A stretch of DNA of 64,000 nucleotides, from the NCBI RefSeq assembly GCF_947654165.1, contig NZ_CANTKB010000021.1, positions 1-64,000 on the forward strand, in the 5' to 3' direction. A program made the position numbers and the translations under genes. The stretch is from an uncultured Blautia sp. GTDB lineage: Bacteria > Bacillota > Clostridia > Lachnospirales > Lachnospiraceae. This document shows, in pieces, positions 9,412-17,871 of the stretch (the first letter of the stretch is position 1; every line of letters begins with the position of its first letter). The notes below the pieces were generated by a model that had not been told where the DNA came from, did no database searches, and saw nothing but the letters and a program-made list of their open reading frames with translations.

Positions 9412-10905
9412 ATGAAATGGAAGAGAAAAATAGCTGTATTTAGTGCAGCAGTGATATGGATTCTTTGTATAACAGCAGGATGCCGGGAACAGGTACAAGA
9501 AAGTGAAAACAAAGAAGAAATCGTTTCCCTGATCTGGTATCAGGTGGGGGATGCACAGAAAGATGACCAGATGGTCATAGATGAAGTGAATAAGTATGTA
9601 GCTGAAAAAATCGGTGTAAAAATAAAAATTGTAAAAGTGGGATGGAGCGATTACAGCCAGAAAATGCAGGTGGTGATCAACACAGATGACAAGTGGGATT
9701 TGTGTTTTACCAGCTCCTGGACCAATGATTATCTGCAGAATGCACAGAAGGGTGTTTTTCTGGAGTTAGATGATTACCTGGAAAAAGAAGGAAAGGAAAT
9801 GTATGCGTTTATGGATTCCCGCTTTTGGGATGCTGCACGGGTAGGAGATAAAATTTACGGTGTTCCCAGTGAGAAAGAAATCGGAAACTGCCCGATGTGG
9901 GTATTTACAAAAGAGTATGTGGACAAATATAACATCCCCTACGAGGAATTGCATACCCTGGAAGATTTAGAGCCGTGGCTGCAGCTTATTAAGGAAAAAG
10001 AGCCTGATGTGGTTCCATTATACTGTACAAGGGATTATTCAGCACCGACTTATATGGATAAGATTGTGGATCCTATTGGAATCGAATATGGGGATGGCTC
10101 CTTGACAGTCAAGAATATATTTGAAACTGAAAAGATGATGTCCACGCTCAGAACCATGAGAAAGTATTATGAGGCGGGATATGTAAATGAAAATGCCGCC
10201 CTGGCTTCTGATGAGAAATCCATCAAACGTTTTGTAACAAAAGGTGATGGACACCCGTATGCGGAAATAACCTGGGGGAAAGATTTGGGTTATGATGTGG
10301 TGGCCACACCTATCATGGATACCCAGATTACCAATGCATCTGCAAGAGGAGCACTTACGGCTGTGAACAGGAACTCTGAGCATCCGGAAAAAGCAGTAGA
10401 GTTTTTGAATCTGGTAAACACAGACAGTTATTTAAGGAATCTGCTGAATTATGGAATAGAGGGGGTTCATTGGCACAAAACAGAGGTTCCGGAGGAGGAG
10501 GCAGCCGCTGCACAGGGAAAACCTTATGTATATGAAGTAAAAGCCAGTCTGGACAATGCAAAAAAACAGGATTATTCTGTGCCTTACTGGGTACAGGGGG
10601 GAATGTTTTCTACCTATGTGCTGGAGAATGAGCCTGTGGGCAAATGGGCTGTTTTTAAAGAATTTAATGATGCGTCCAGTCCGGCACCTTCCCTTGGATT
10701 CGATTTTAATATTGATTCTGTTAAGACCCAGGTGTCTGAACTTAGAAATGTGCTGGATGAATTTGGAAAAACGCTGTACACAGGCAGTGTTGACCCTGAT
10801 GTTTATGTTCCAAAATTACTGGAAAAGCTGGAACAGACAGGGGTTGGACAAGTCATTGAAGAAATGCAGCGTCAGATAGATGAATGGAAAATATCAAAAG
10901 AATAA
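9412..10905 (+). CDS. Lipoprotein sugar-binding protein (LplA-like), first copy
   Basis: A 497-residue extracellular solute-binding protein. The signal peptide ends in a lipobox (ITAGC, Cys at residue 24), so the protein is lipid-anchored outside the membrane. The family features GVPSEKEIGNC, EKAVEFLNLVNTD and the PSLGFDFN block near 425 are shared with the second binding protein at 14158. The gene starts 22 bp after the YesN gene, making it part of the sensor operon rather than the permease operon. It may present ligand to the YesM sensor or serve as an alternative binding subunit for the permeases at 12196-14114. Either role is inference. Confidence 0.92.
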   Translation: MKWKRKIAVFSAAVIWILCITAGCREQVQESENKEEIVSLIWYQVGDAQKDDQMVIDEVNKYVAEKIGVKIKIVKVGWSDYSQKMQVVINTDDKWDLCFTSSWTNDYLQNAQKGVFLELDDYLEKEGKEMYAFMDSRFWDAARVGDKIYGVPSEKEIGNCPMWVFTKEYVDKYNIPYEELHTLEDLEPWLQLIKEKEPDVVPLYCTRDYSAPTYMDKIVDPIGIEYGDGSLTVKNIFETEKMMSTLRTMRKYYEAGYVNENAALASDEKSIKRFVTKGDGHPYAEITWGKDLGYDVVATPIMDTQITNASARGALTAVNRNSEHPEKAVEFLNLVNTDSYLRNLLNYGIEGVHWHKTEVPEEEAAAAQGKPYVYEVKASLDNAKKQDYSVPYWVQGGMFSTYVLENEPVGKWAVFKEFNDASSPAPSLGFDFNIDSVKTQVSELRNVLDEFGKTLYTGSVDPDVYVPKLLEKLEQTGVGQVIEEMQRQIDEWKISKE

Positions 10906-10929
10906 ACCTTATGAAAGGAAGGGACTGAT

Positions 10930-11985
10930 ATGGAAAAACAGGAATTATTGAGGAAAGTAGGACATATGAGCCAGGTGGCGGATGTGAAAGAGATTTCCTT
11001 TGAGGAAGGAAGAGCTGCCGGAATGAAAGGATGGCAGGTAAAAAACGGTCCTTTGCAGTTCACAATCATGAAAGACAAATGTCTGGATTTGGCAGAAGTG
11101 AATTATAAGGGGATTCAGATGAATTTTCTTTCTAAACCAGGACTTCAGGGCAGAAATCATTATGATACCAATGGCAATGAGGCACAGCGCAGTATCATGG
11201 GTGGTATGATGTTTACTTGTGGGTTGGAAAATATCTGTGCTCCTTATGAAAGCGGCAAAGCCTATCCCATGCATGGCAGAATCAGGACTACTCCTGCAGA
11301 ACATACCGGTGCAGAAGCAGTATGGAAAGAGGATGCCTATGAAATTTCTGTACATGGGGAAATGAGAGAAGCAGAGCTTTTCGGGGAAAATCTTCTGATG
11401 AAGAGAAAAATTACTACTACTTATCCGGGAAAACAGATTGTAGTAGAAGATACCATAGAAAACCAGGGCTTCCGGGAAGAGCCGGCAATGCTTCTGTATC
11501 ATTTCAATGTGGGCTATCCACTCCTAGATGAAGGGGCAAGAATCATTCTTCCGACAAAAAAAGTGATTCCAAGAGATGAGGCAGCAGCACCTTATGTAGA
11601 AACTTATGATGTTATGGAAGCACCTAAGGACTGTGAACCTGAGTATGTTTTTCTTCATGAACTGGCTGCAGATGAGGAAGGAAATACATTTGCGGCAGTA
11701 ATCAATGAAAAGCTGGGGCTTGGAATACGCCTGGAATTTAACAAGAAAAATCTCCCTTATTTCATGCAGTGGAAATCCCTGGCAAGCGGTGATTATGTAG
11801 TCGGGCTGGAGCCGGCAAATTCCAGTGTGTATGGCAGGGGTTATCATGAAGAACGTGGTGATTTGCATAAAATCCAACCATTTGCAACAGAAACCAGAAA
11901 ACTTACCATCACAATACTGGAAAAAGATGAGTTGGAAGAAACTGTAAAAATTGCAGAAAAACTGGTTAAATTCTACAAAGAATAA
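10930..11985 (+). CDS. DUF4432 family protein, aldose 1-epimerase-like
   Basis: A 351-residue cytoplasmic protein of the galactose-mutarotase-like beta-sandwich superfamily (DUF4432). GGMMFTCGLENICAPYE, HGRIRTTPAEH and LLYHFNVGYPLLDEGA match the sugar-binding core, with conserved histidines in the position of catalytic residues. The start ATG follows GAAAGGAAGGG. It is the last gene of the sensor/binding-protein operon and is closed by a terminator. A mutarotase-like step on released mannose or mannoside is likely, but the true substrate of this family is not settled. Confidence 0.88.
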   Translation: MEKQELLRKVGHMSQVADVKEISFEEGRAAGMKGWQVKNGPLQFTIMKDKCLDLAEVNYKGIQMNFLSKPGLQGRNHYDTNGNEAQRSIMGGMMFTCGLENICAPYESGKAYPMHGRIRTTPAEHTGAEAVWKEDAYEISVHGEMREAELFGENLLMKRKITTTYPGKQIVVEDTIENQGFREEPAMLLYHFNVGYPLLDEGARIILPTKKVIPRDEAAAPYVETYDVMEAPKDCEPEYVFLHELAADEEGNTFAAVINEKLGLGIRLEFNKKNLPYFMQWKSLASGDYVVGLEPANSSVYGRGYHEERGDLHKIQPFATETRKLTITILEKDELEETVKIAEKLVKFYKE

Positions 11986-12005
11986 AAATAGAAATATAAA
12001 AAAAT

Positions 12006-12038
12006 TGGCGGAACTGTATGAAACAGGTCCGCCATTTT
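12006..12038 (+). terminator. Rho-independent terminator
   Basis: TGGCGGA (12006-12012) pairs with TCCGCCA (12028-12034), with an inner ACTG/CAGG pairing, followed by TTTTCTTT. Confidence 0.85.
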
Positions 12039-12091
12039 CTTTATCTCCCTAAAGTTCGTGGAAGTGTTGCATACATATGGACATATCTTGC

Positions 12092-12154
12092 TAGAATTTG
12101 TACATGAAATCTAAAATAATTCAAATTTTATAAAGCTTTCATAAATGTTATAGT
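12092..12154 (+). promoter_or_regulatory. Permease-operon promoter with the shared 13-mer
   Basis: TAGAATTTGTACA at 12092-12104 is identical to the 13-mer upstream of the GH38 gene. After 21 bp comes a poor -35 (TTTTAT, 12126-12131), a 17-bp spacer and an extended -10 (TGTTATAGT, core 12149-12154). Distances from 13-mer to -35 and -10 equal those at 2819-2881. A weak -35 with an upstream site suits an activator-dependent promoter. Confidence 0.6.
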
Positions 12155-12195
12155 TATTTTACACAAAGAACATTAAAAAGGGAGGTCGTGAAAAA

Positions 12196-13167
12196 ATGCG
12201 AACAAACAAAACATCGGTTTCTCCGGTGAAGAAACGCAGAAAAAGATTTACAAAGGATGACCTGGAACTGACATTATTATCTGTTCCTACCTTGATCTGG
12301 TACTTCATTTTCTGTTATCTTCCCATGTTCGGCGTTATCATTGCGTTCAAGAATTACAAGCTGCAGCCAGGAGGACATGGCTTCTTGTATAACTTGCTTC
12401 ATAGTGACTGGGCCGGATTTGGAAACTTTGAGTATTTCTTCACATCAAATGCATTCACAATGCTGCTGCGCAACACCATCCTCTACAACATTGTATTCAT
12501 TATCATCAGCGCATCAGTTGCAGTAGGCGGTGCTTTGATGCTGAGCAGCATGATCAACAAGAAAGCGTCTAAGGTATATCAGACTATGATGTTCCTGCCT
12601 TACTTCATGTCCTGGGTAGTTGTAAGCTACTTTGTTTACGCACTGCTCACACCGGAAAGAGGTTTGTTAAACGGTCTGATCACAGCGCTTGGAGGGGATC
12701 CCATTATGTGGTACCAGGAAGCGAAATACTGGCCATTCATCATCGTATTCCTGAACACATGGAAAGGTATGGGATATGGTATGGTTATGTACCTGGCAAG
12801 TATCACAGGTATTGACCCGTCTCTCTATGAAGCAGCCGTTATGGACGGTGCAAACAAGAAACAGCAGATGAGGCATATTACACTTCCGGGAATCAAACCA
12901 GTGTTTGTTATGATGCTGATTCTTGACTGTGGTAAAATCTTTAACTCTGACTTCGGTCTCTTCTATCAGGTTACAGGACAGATTCCTGCATCCCTGTATG
13001 AAACAGTATCTACATTTGATACCTTCGTGTACAAAGCTATCAAGTCCACAGCACCAATCGGACAGACAGCAGCAGCATCCTTCTTCCAGGCAATCTGCAG
13101 TTGCGGTACCATTCTGCTGGCAAACTGGGTAGTAAGTAAGGTTGATAATGAGAACAGGATTATTTAA
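12196..13167 (+). CDS. Sugar ABC transporter permease, LplB type
   Basis: A 323-residue inner-membrane permease with about six transmembrane segments. The EAA-loop signature is EAAVMDGANKKQQMRHITLPGIKP (about 214-237), where the transport ATPase docks. The N-terminus is basic (KKRRKRF) and cytoplasmic. GGGAGG lies upstream of the ATG. It is the first gene of permease-permease-binding protein-GH-GH2 and probably forms the importer with the next two products. No ATPase gene is present in the operon; such importers commonly share an MsmK-type ATPase encoded elsewhere. Confidence 0.95.
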   Translation: MRTNKTSVSPVKKRRKRFTKDDLELTLLSVPTLIWYFIFCYLPMFGVIIAFKNYKLQPGGHGFLYNLLHSDWAGFGNFEYFFTSNAFTMLLRNTILYNIVFIIISASVAVGGALMLSSMINKKASKVYQTMMFLPYFMSWVVVSYFVYALLTPERGLLNGLITALGGDPIMWYQEAKYWPFIIVFLNTWKGMGYGMVMYLASITGIDPSLYEAAVMDGANKKQQMRHITLPGIKPVFVMMLILDCGKIFNSDFGLFYQVTGQIPASLYETVSTFDTFVYKAIKSTAPIGQTAAASFFQAICSCGTILLANWVVSKVDNENRII

Positions 13168-13184
13168 GGAAGGGAGCGAATAAA

Positions 13185-14114
13185 GTGAGTAAAGTAAAAA
13201 AAGCAAATGTTGACAAAATGTCATCCCTGAATCAGATTAAACCGTCAACAAACATTTTGTTTAATATTGTTTTTCTGTTTCTTGGATTGATGTGTATTAT
13301 GCCACTGGTATTCGTTTTCATCATCTCTATCACAAGTGAGGAATCCCTGAAGGCGAATGGATATCAGTTCATTCCAAATGAGCTTTCCAATGCAGCTTAC
13401 ATGTTCCTCTGGAATGAGCGGGAAACAATTTTACGGGCGTTATTTATGTCTATTTTGGTAACTGTAATCGGTACCGTTATCACTATCTGCCTGACTACAT
13501 CCATGGGATATGTGGCATCCAGAAGAAACTTTAAACTAAAAAAACTGTACACATGGATCATTTTTGTTCCTATGGTATTTAATGGCGGTATGCTTGCTTC
13601 CTATGTTGTAGTAAATAACATTTTGAATTTGAGAGATACCATCTGGGCATTGATTCTGCCCCTGGCATGTTCGTCATTCAGTGTTACCATATGCCGTACT
13701 TTCTTCCGTACAACAGTTCCGGATGCACTGATTGAAGCAGCCAAAATTGATGGTGCGGGACAGTTTAGGATTTGGTCTGGAATCGTACTTCCGATTTCAA
13801 AACCGGTTATGGCTACGATTGGTATGTTTGCAGCATTTGGTTACTGGAATGACTGGTTCCAGGCATCCCTGTATATTTCAAACGAAAAACTTTTAACATT
13901 GCAGGCATTCTTAAACAGTATTCAGAACAAACTTGAATATCTGGCAAATAATCCATATGGCGGGCTTTCACTGGTAGAGTATAAGAACGCTATGCCTACA
14001 GAGTCCGTACGAATGGCAATCGCAATTATCGTTATTGTTCCGATTGCTCTTACATATCCATTCTTCCAGAAATACTTTATTTCCGGACTGACAATTGGTT
14101 CTGTAAAAGAATAA
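13185..14114 (+). CDS. Sugar ABC transporter permease, YtcP type
   Basis: A 309-residue permease, partner of the preceding LplB-type protein. It has six predicted membrane segments and the EAA loop EAAKIDGAGQFRIW (about 184-197). The C-terminus, PFFQKYFISGLTIGSVKE, is typical of the family. The start is a GTG at 13185 with GGGAG six to nine bases upstream, 18 bp after the first permease. Confidence 0.95.
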   Translation: MSKVKKANVDKMSSLNQIKPSTNILFNIVFLFLGLMCIMPLVFVFIISITSEESLKANGYQFIPNELSNAAYMFLWNERETILRALFMSILVTVIGTVITICLTTSMGYVASRRNFKLKKLYTWIIFVPMVFNGGMLASYVVVNNILNLRDTIWALILPLACSSFSVTICRTFFRTTVPDALIEAAKIDGAGQFRIWSGIVLPISKPVMATIGMFAAFGYWNDWFQASLYISNEKLLTLQAFLNSIQNKLEYLANNPYGGLSLVEYKNAMPTESVRMAIAIIVIVPIALTYPFFQKYFISGLTIGSVKE

Positions 14115-14137
14115 TTATATAAATTTATAATTATATA
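14109..14137 (+). other. AT-only inverted repeat between permease and binding-protein genes
   Basis: AATTATATAAATTTATAATTATAT forms a weak all-AT hairpin just after the permease stop codon. Hairpins here often stabilise or partly separate the more abundant binding-protein message. That role is inference. Confidence 0.35.
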
Positions 14138-14157
14138 AAACATAACAGGAGGGTATT

Positions 14158-15621
14158 ATGAAGTTAAGAAAATTAGCAGCACTTGGTATGGCGGCAGTTA
14201 TGGCAGCCGGTACACTGGCAGGATGCGGCGGAAATGACAAAAAAGAAACAGCATCTAACGAAGGCGGAGATGAAATCGTAAATCTGAAATGGGTAATCGT
14301 TGGAAATGGTATGCCTGAGAACTATGATTCCTGGTCAGCAACCTTAAACGAATATCTGGGTGAGAAAATCGGTGTCAATGTAGAAATGGAAGTTATTCCA
14401 TGGGGAAACTGGGATGACAGAAGAAACATCATCATCAGTACCAATGAACCATACGATATTATCTTCGGAAATGGTAATAACTACAATGCAGACATTAAAC
14501 TGGGTGCATATGCAGACCTTACAGACATGATCGATGAATATATGCCAGAGTTTAAAGAATTAATGCCTGAGAAATACTGGGATGCAGTAAGAGCAGTAGA
14601 CGGACAGATTTATGGTATCCCTGCTTACAAAGACAGTTCTATCTCCAACTACAGTGTATGGGATAAAGCACTTGTCGATGAGTACAGCATTGATACATCA
14701 AAATATGAAGATCTGAAAGACCTGACACCTCTGTTTGAACAGTTAAAAGCTGATAAAAATGATTATCCGGTATATGTAAAAAATGACGGTGTTTACATGA
14801 TCTTTGATAAATATGATCAGATTGGTACTGGTGCACAGATTATCGGTGTAAGATATGATGACAAAGATGCAAGAGTATGCTTTACACTGGAAGAAGATGA
14901 TATTTTTGCAGATCTTCAGACCTTCCATGAATGGTACAAAAAAGGTATCATCAACCCGGATGCAGCTACTTTGACAGAAGCACGTAAATATAACATGTGG
15001 CGTATTGCCCAGGGATGGGAATCAGCAGGCGAAACTGTATGGGGTCCTGACATGGGAAAAGAAGTTACTGTTGAAAAATGGGGCGATACCATTCTTTCTA
15101 ACGAAACAGTACGTGGTTCTATGAACATGATTTCTGTAAACAGCAAACATCCTGAAAAATGTCTGGAATTACTGAACCTGGTAAATACAGATACAAAAGT
15201 ACGTGATATGTTCTACTACGGAGAAGAAGGCGTGAACTTCGAATATGTAGATGTTGACGGAACACAGAAAGTACATAAAATCAACACAGAGTGGCCAATG
15301 GCTGGTTACACACAGGGTACATTCTTCACTGTTACACCAATCGAAACAGATACTAATGACCAGTGGGGCGAAATAAAAGCTCTGAATGAAGCTGCTGTAC
15401 CATCTGTCCTTCTTGGATTTAACTTTGATACAACAGAAGTTGAATCACAGCTTGCAAACTGCCGTGAAATCTGGCTGCGTTACAAGAGTGAGGTTATGGC
15501 AGGTGTAAATGATCCTGCAGAAGTTGTTCCAAAGATTAAAAAAGAATTAATGGCAGCAGGATTCCAGGATGTTCTGGATGCTGCACAGGAACAGGTAGAC
15601 GCATTTATGGCATCTAAGTAA
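14158..15621 (+). CDS. Lipoprotein sugar-binding protein (LplA-like), second copy
   Basis: A 487-residue lipoprotein with a signal peptide and lipobox LAGC (Cys at residue 22). It is the cognate binding subunit of the adjacent permeases. It shares the layout of the first copy: YGIPAYKDSSISNYSVW (about 152-168), EKCLELLNLVNTD (about 331-343) and SVLLGFNFD (about 415). AGGAGGG lies 4 bases before the ATG. A terminator-like hairpin follows, so it may be expressed above the downstream glycosidases. Confidence 0.95.
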   Translation: MKLRKLAALGMAAVMAAGTLAGCGGNDKKETASNEGGDEIVNLKWVIVGNGMPENYDSWSATLNEYLGEKIGVNVEMEVIPWGNWDDRRNIIISTNEPYDIIFGNGNNYNADIKLGAYADLTDMIDEYMPEFKELMPEKYWDAVRAVDGQIYGIPAYKDSSISNYSVWDKALVDEYSIDTSKYEDLKDLTPLFEQLKADKNDYPVYVKNDGVYMIFDKYDQIGTGAQIIGVRYDDKDARVCFTLEEDDIFADLQTFHEWYKKGIINPDAATLTEARKYNMWRIAQGWESAGETVWGPDMGKEVTVEKWGDTILSNETVRGSMNMISVNSKHPEKCLELLNLVNTDTKVRDMFYYGEEGVNFEYVDVDGTQKVHKINTEWPMAGYTQGTFFTVTPIETDTNDQWGEIKALNEAAVPSVLLGFNFDTTEVESQLANCREIWLRYKSEVMAGVNDPAEVVPKIKKELMAAGFQDVLDAAQEQVDAFMASK

Positions 15622-15646
15622 AGATAAAATATAAACATGTAAAAAA

Positions 15647-15702
15647 AGAAAAGCTGACGCAAACGAAATAGCAGTTGTTACTGGTTTTGCGTCGGCTTTT
15701 CT
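15647..15702 (+). terminator. Intra-operon terminator or attenuator
   Basis: The arms AGAAAAGCTGACGCAAA and TTTTGCGTCGGCTTTTCT pair across about 21 nt, with T-rich sequence in the 3' arm. It sits between the binding-protein gene and the glycosidase pair and probably lowers their expression relative to the transporter. Confidence 0.75.
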
Positions 15703-15729
15703 GATGAATAGAAACAGGAGGTACGCTGG

Positions 15730-17859
15730 ATGAAACTGAGAAATAAAGCTGATAACAGGCCGTACATGAATGTAATTTTCGGGAATTTTTACAGCCCGGC
15801 ATTTGATGATGAAAACTTTGTGGATGAGACTATGGGCTTGATTAAAGAGCTGGGATTTAACAGTGTTATGTTTGATACCAAGGCTTGGGAGGACTTCCGG
15901 GAACGGTATGAGACAGGAGCCTTGAGCCAATATGTGAAAATGCAGGAATACATGGGAAAATCAGCCCATGAGCATGATTTGTTCTATAATTTTCTTCTCC
16001 TTTATTTAAATGGAGATAACCTGTATCCCCATATCCGTTACAGCCCGCCGATTTTCGGAGAGGAAATCACCTATTTAGACGGTACACCGGGCAGATGGTA
16101 TAAATACTGGTCCGAGAAAGCACAGAAGTCTATGAAAGACCATGTGGACCGGATCATGGAAAGCTATGGTGACGGCTGCCAGCACTGCGTCACAGAAGAA
16201 GGAAAGGAAGTCATTCCCGTGTGCAGCATGTGGGATCCAGTGGTAGCAGTGAGCTTTGACGAAGAAGGACAGAACCGTTACCGTTCTTATCTGAAAAAGT
16301 TCTACCACGGTGAGATTGAGGAACTGAACAAAAATTATGGTATCCAGGCAGAGAATTTTGAGAGTCTGACACCACAGGAATACTGGTATGGCGTGAAATA
16401 CCCAGAGGACGCTTTTTACACAGAAGAGGATGTGAGAAAACACACACCTAAGTTTTATGTGTGGAGAGATAATACTCTTTGGAAGATTCATGAGATGACA
16501 GAGTATTTCAAAGAGATCGGACCGAAATTAAAAGAAAAGAATCCAGATTTATTCCTCTGTCCTGACTTGAGCCAGTGGGGATATTTCCTGAATATCTTTG
16601 GAAGAGAGCAGCAGGATCTGGACAATGAGTTCAGTGATCTGTGGGATACAGCCGTGAGAGGAATCGACATGTATGCCCTGGCTCCTTATCTTGATTCCTG
16701 TCATTTTATTACGGTACCAGTGACACCAGACGGGATTGCAGATGCCTATGTGGTTTCCTGCCAGCACAGTATGATGCGTGTGATGAATCAGGACAAGCCC
16801 ATGACAGGCGGGATTTACTGGGGGCGTTATATTTACAATGATATTTATGCACAGCTTACGCCAGCGGAAATCATTGGTTCCATGACAGCCTGTGGCATGG
16901 ATGGTTATACCTGCTATGGAATGAATGGATTGGATGACGGCGGTGTCATGAACCGCATGGACGAAGATTTCCGGGAATCTTTAAGACTGGCAAATGACTG
17001 GTTTGCCCAGGTGCTTCCTCTTCGTGGAAATAGAAAAAAGAAGGAAATTGCTGTATTGTTTCCATCAGAGATGGCACATTTGGAGCCTTTTGAAGTGGGA
17101 AATAATAAAATCCGGCGTCTGGATCTTCTGGGATGGTATAAGGTTTGCTGTGATCTTGGATACCAGGTGGATGTTATCAGCAATCATGAGATTGAAGGCG
17201 GTGCATTGGAGCAGTATCAGGTTCTTATTGTTCCTGTGAATGACTGTTATTTTGCAGTAGAACATTCCAAAATGGAAGAAGAAATCAGAAGATGGACACA
17301 GAATGGAGGAGCTGTGATTCACGGGCCTTTGGATATGCTGGCAGAGAACTGTTTTGGTATCCATGGGGAGGAATGTGAGAAAACACCGTACCGTTACGGA
17401 AAAGTAATCATTGCCCAGGGAGAGCGGTTCTGCAGATATGAAGGCGGGGAAGAGATTGCACCTTATGTAGACGAAAAAGGTTCCTGCGTGGTAAAATATA
17501 CACAGGAAAAGGGAGCTGTATATTCCTTTGGCGTGGAAATCGGGGCTTCCTATGCGGCAAAAAATATCCCACATGTACCATATGCCCAGGGAAATAAAGA
17601 GATGTATCCTATCATCCAGTCCAGGACAACACTGGTGAAAGATATTCTGATGCAGCATGTAACACCGGCCAGCGGCATCTGCCAGCGGGGCATTGAGACG
17701 GCTGTGTATGAGAACGGAATGGTGATTGTGAATCACCGCTCCACACCTTATGTACTCCCGGAGAAGTTTTCGCAGGAAATTTATCAATATCCATGGCACG
17801 GGGAGCAGGATGGCAAAGGTGTGTTAAACGGACACGAGGCTGTGTGGGTAAGTTTTTAA
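15730..17859 (+). CDS. Putative clan-A glycoside hydrolase, GH42-like layout (family unassigned)
   Basis: A 709-residue cytoplasmic protein. The N-terminal half looks like a TIM barrel. VSFDEEGQNRYR (E178/E179) resembles the DNEYG acid/base motif of GH42, and KKFYHGEIEELNKNYG is like the LN-WG element of that family. From about 435 a flavodoxin-like domain (KKEIAVLFPSEMAH, YQVLIVPVND) resembles the GH42 trimerisation domain, and a small C-terminal beta domain follows. AGGAGG precedes the ATG. It sits directly upstream of a GH2 beta-mannosidase in a mannoside operon, so beta-mannosidase or another mannoside-linked activity is possible, as in GH42-like families such as GH164. No family can be assigned by eye. 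Confidence 0.75.
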   Translation: MKLRNKADNRPYMNVIFGNFYSPAFDDENFVDETMGLIKELGFNSVMFDTKAWEDFRERYETGALSQYVKMQEYMGKSAHEHDLFYNFLLLYLNGDNLYPHIRYSPPIFGEEITYLDGTPGRWYKYWSEKAQKSMKDHVDRIMESYGDGCQHCVTEEGKEVIPVCSMWDPVVAVSFDEEGQNRYRSYLKKFYHGEIEELNKNYGIQAENFESLTPQEYWYGVKYPEDAFYTEEDVRKHTPKFYVWRDNTLWKIHEMTEYFKEIGPKLKEKNPDLFLCPDLSQWGYFLNIFGREQQDLDNEFSDLWDTAVRGIDMYALAPYLDSCHFITVPVTPDGIADAYVVSCQHSMMRVMNQDKPMTGGIYWGRYIYNDIYAQLTPAEIIGSMTACGMDGYTCYGMNGLDDGGVMNRMDEDFRESLRLANDWFAQVLPLRGNRKKKEIAVLFPSEMAHLEPFEVGNNKIRRLDLLGWYKVCCDLGYQVDVISNHEIEGGALEQYQVLIVPVNDCYFAVEHSKMEEEIRRWTQNGGAVIHGPLDMLAENCFGIHGEECEKTPYRYGKVIIAQGERFCRYEGGEEIAPYVDEKGSCVVKYTQEKGAVYSFGVEIGASYAAKNIPHVPYAQGNKEMYPIIQSRTTLVKDILMQHVTPASGICQRGIETAVYENGMVIVNHRSTPYVLPEKFSQEIYQYPWHGEQDGKGVLNGHEAVWVSF

Positions 17860-17871
17860 AGGAGATTGAGT

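Noticed and set aside
17065..17799. 244-codon minus-strand frame inside the clan-A hydrolase gene
   Set aside because: Shadow frame: composition is Cys/His/Ile-rich, there is no start signal, and the plus-strand gene is well supported.
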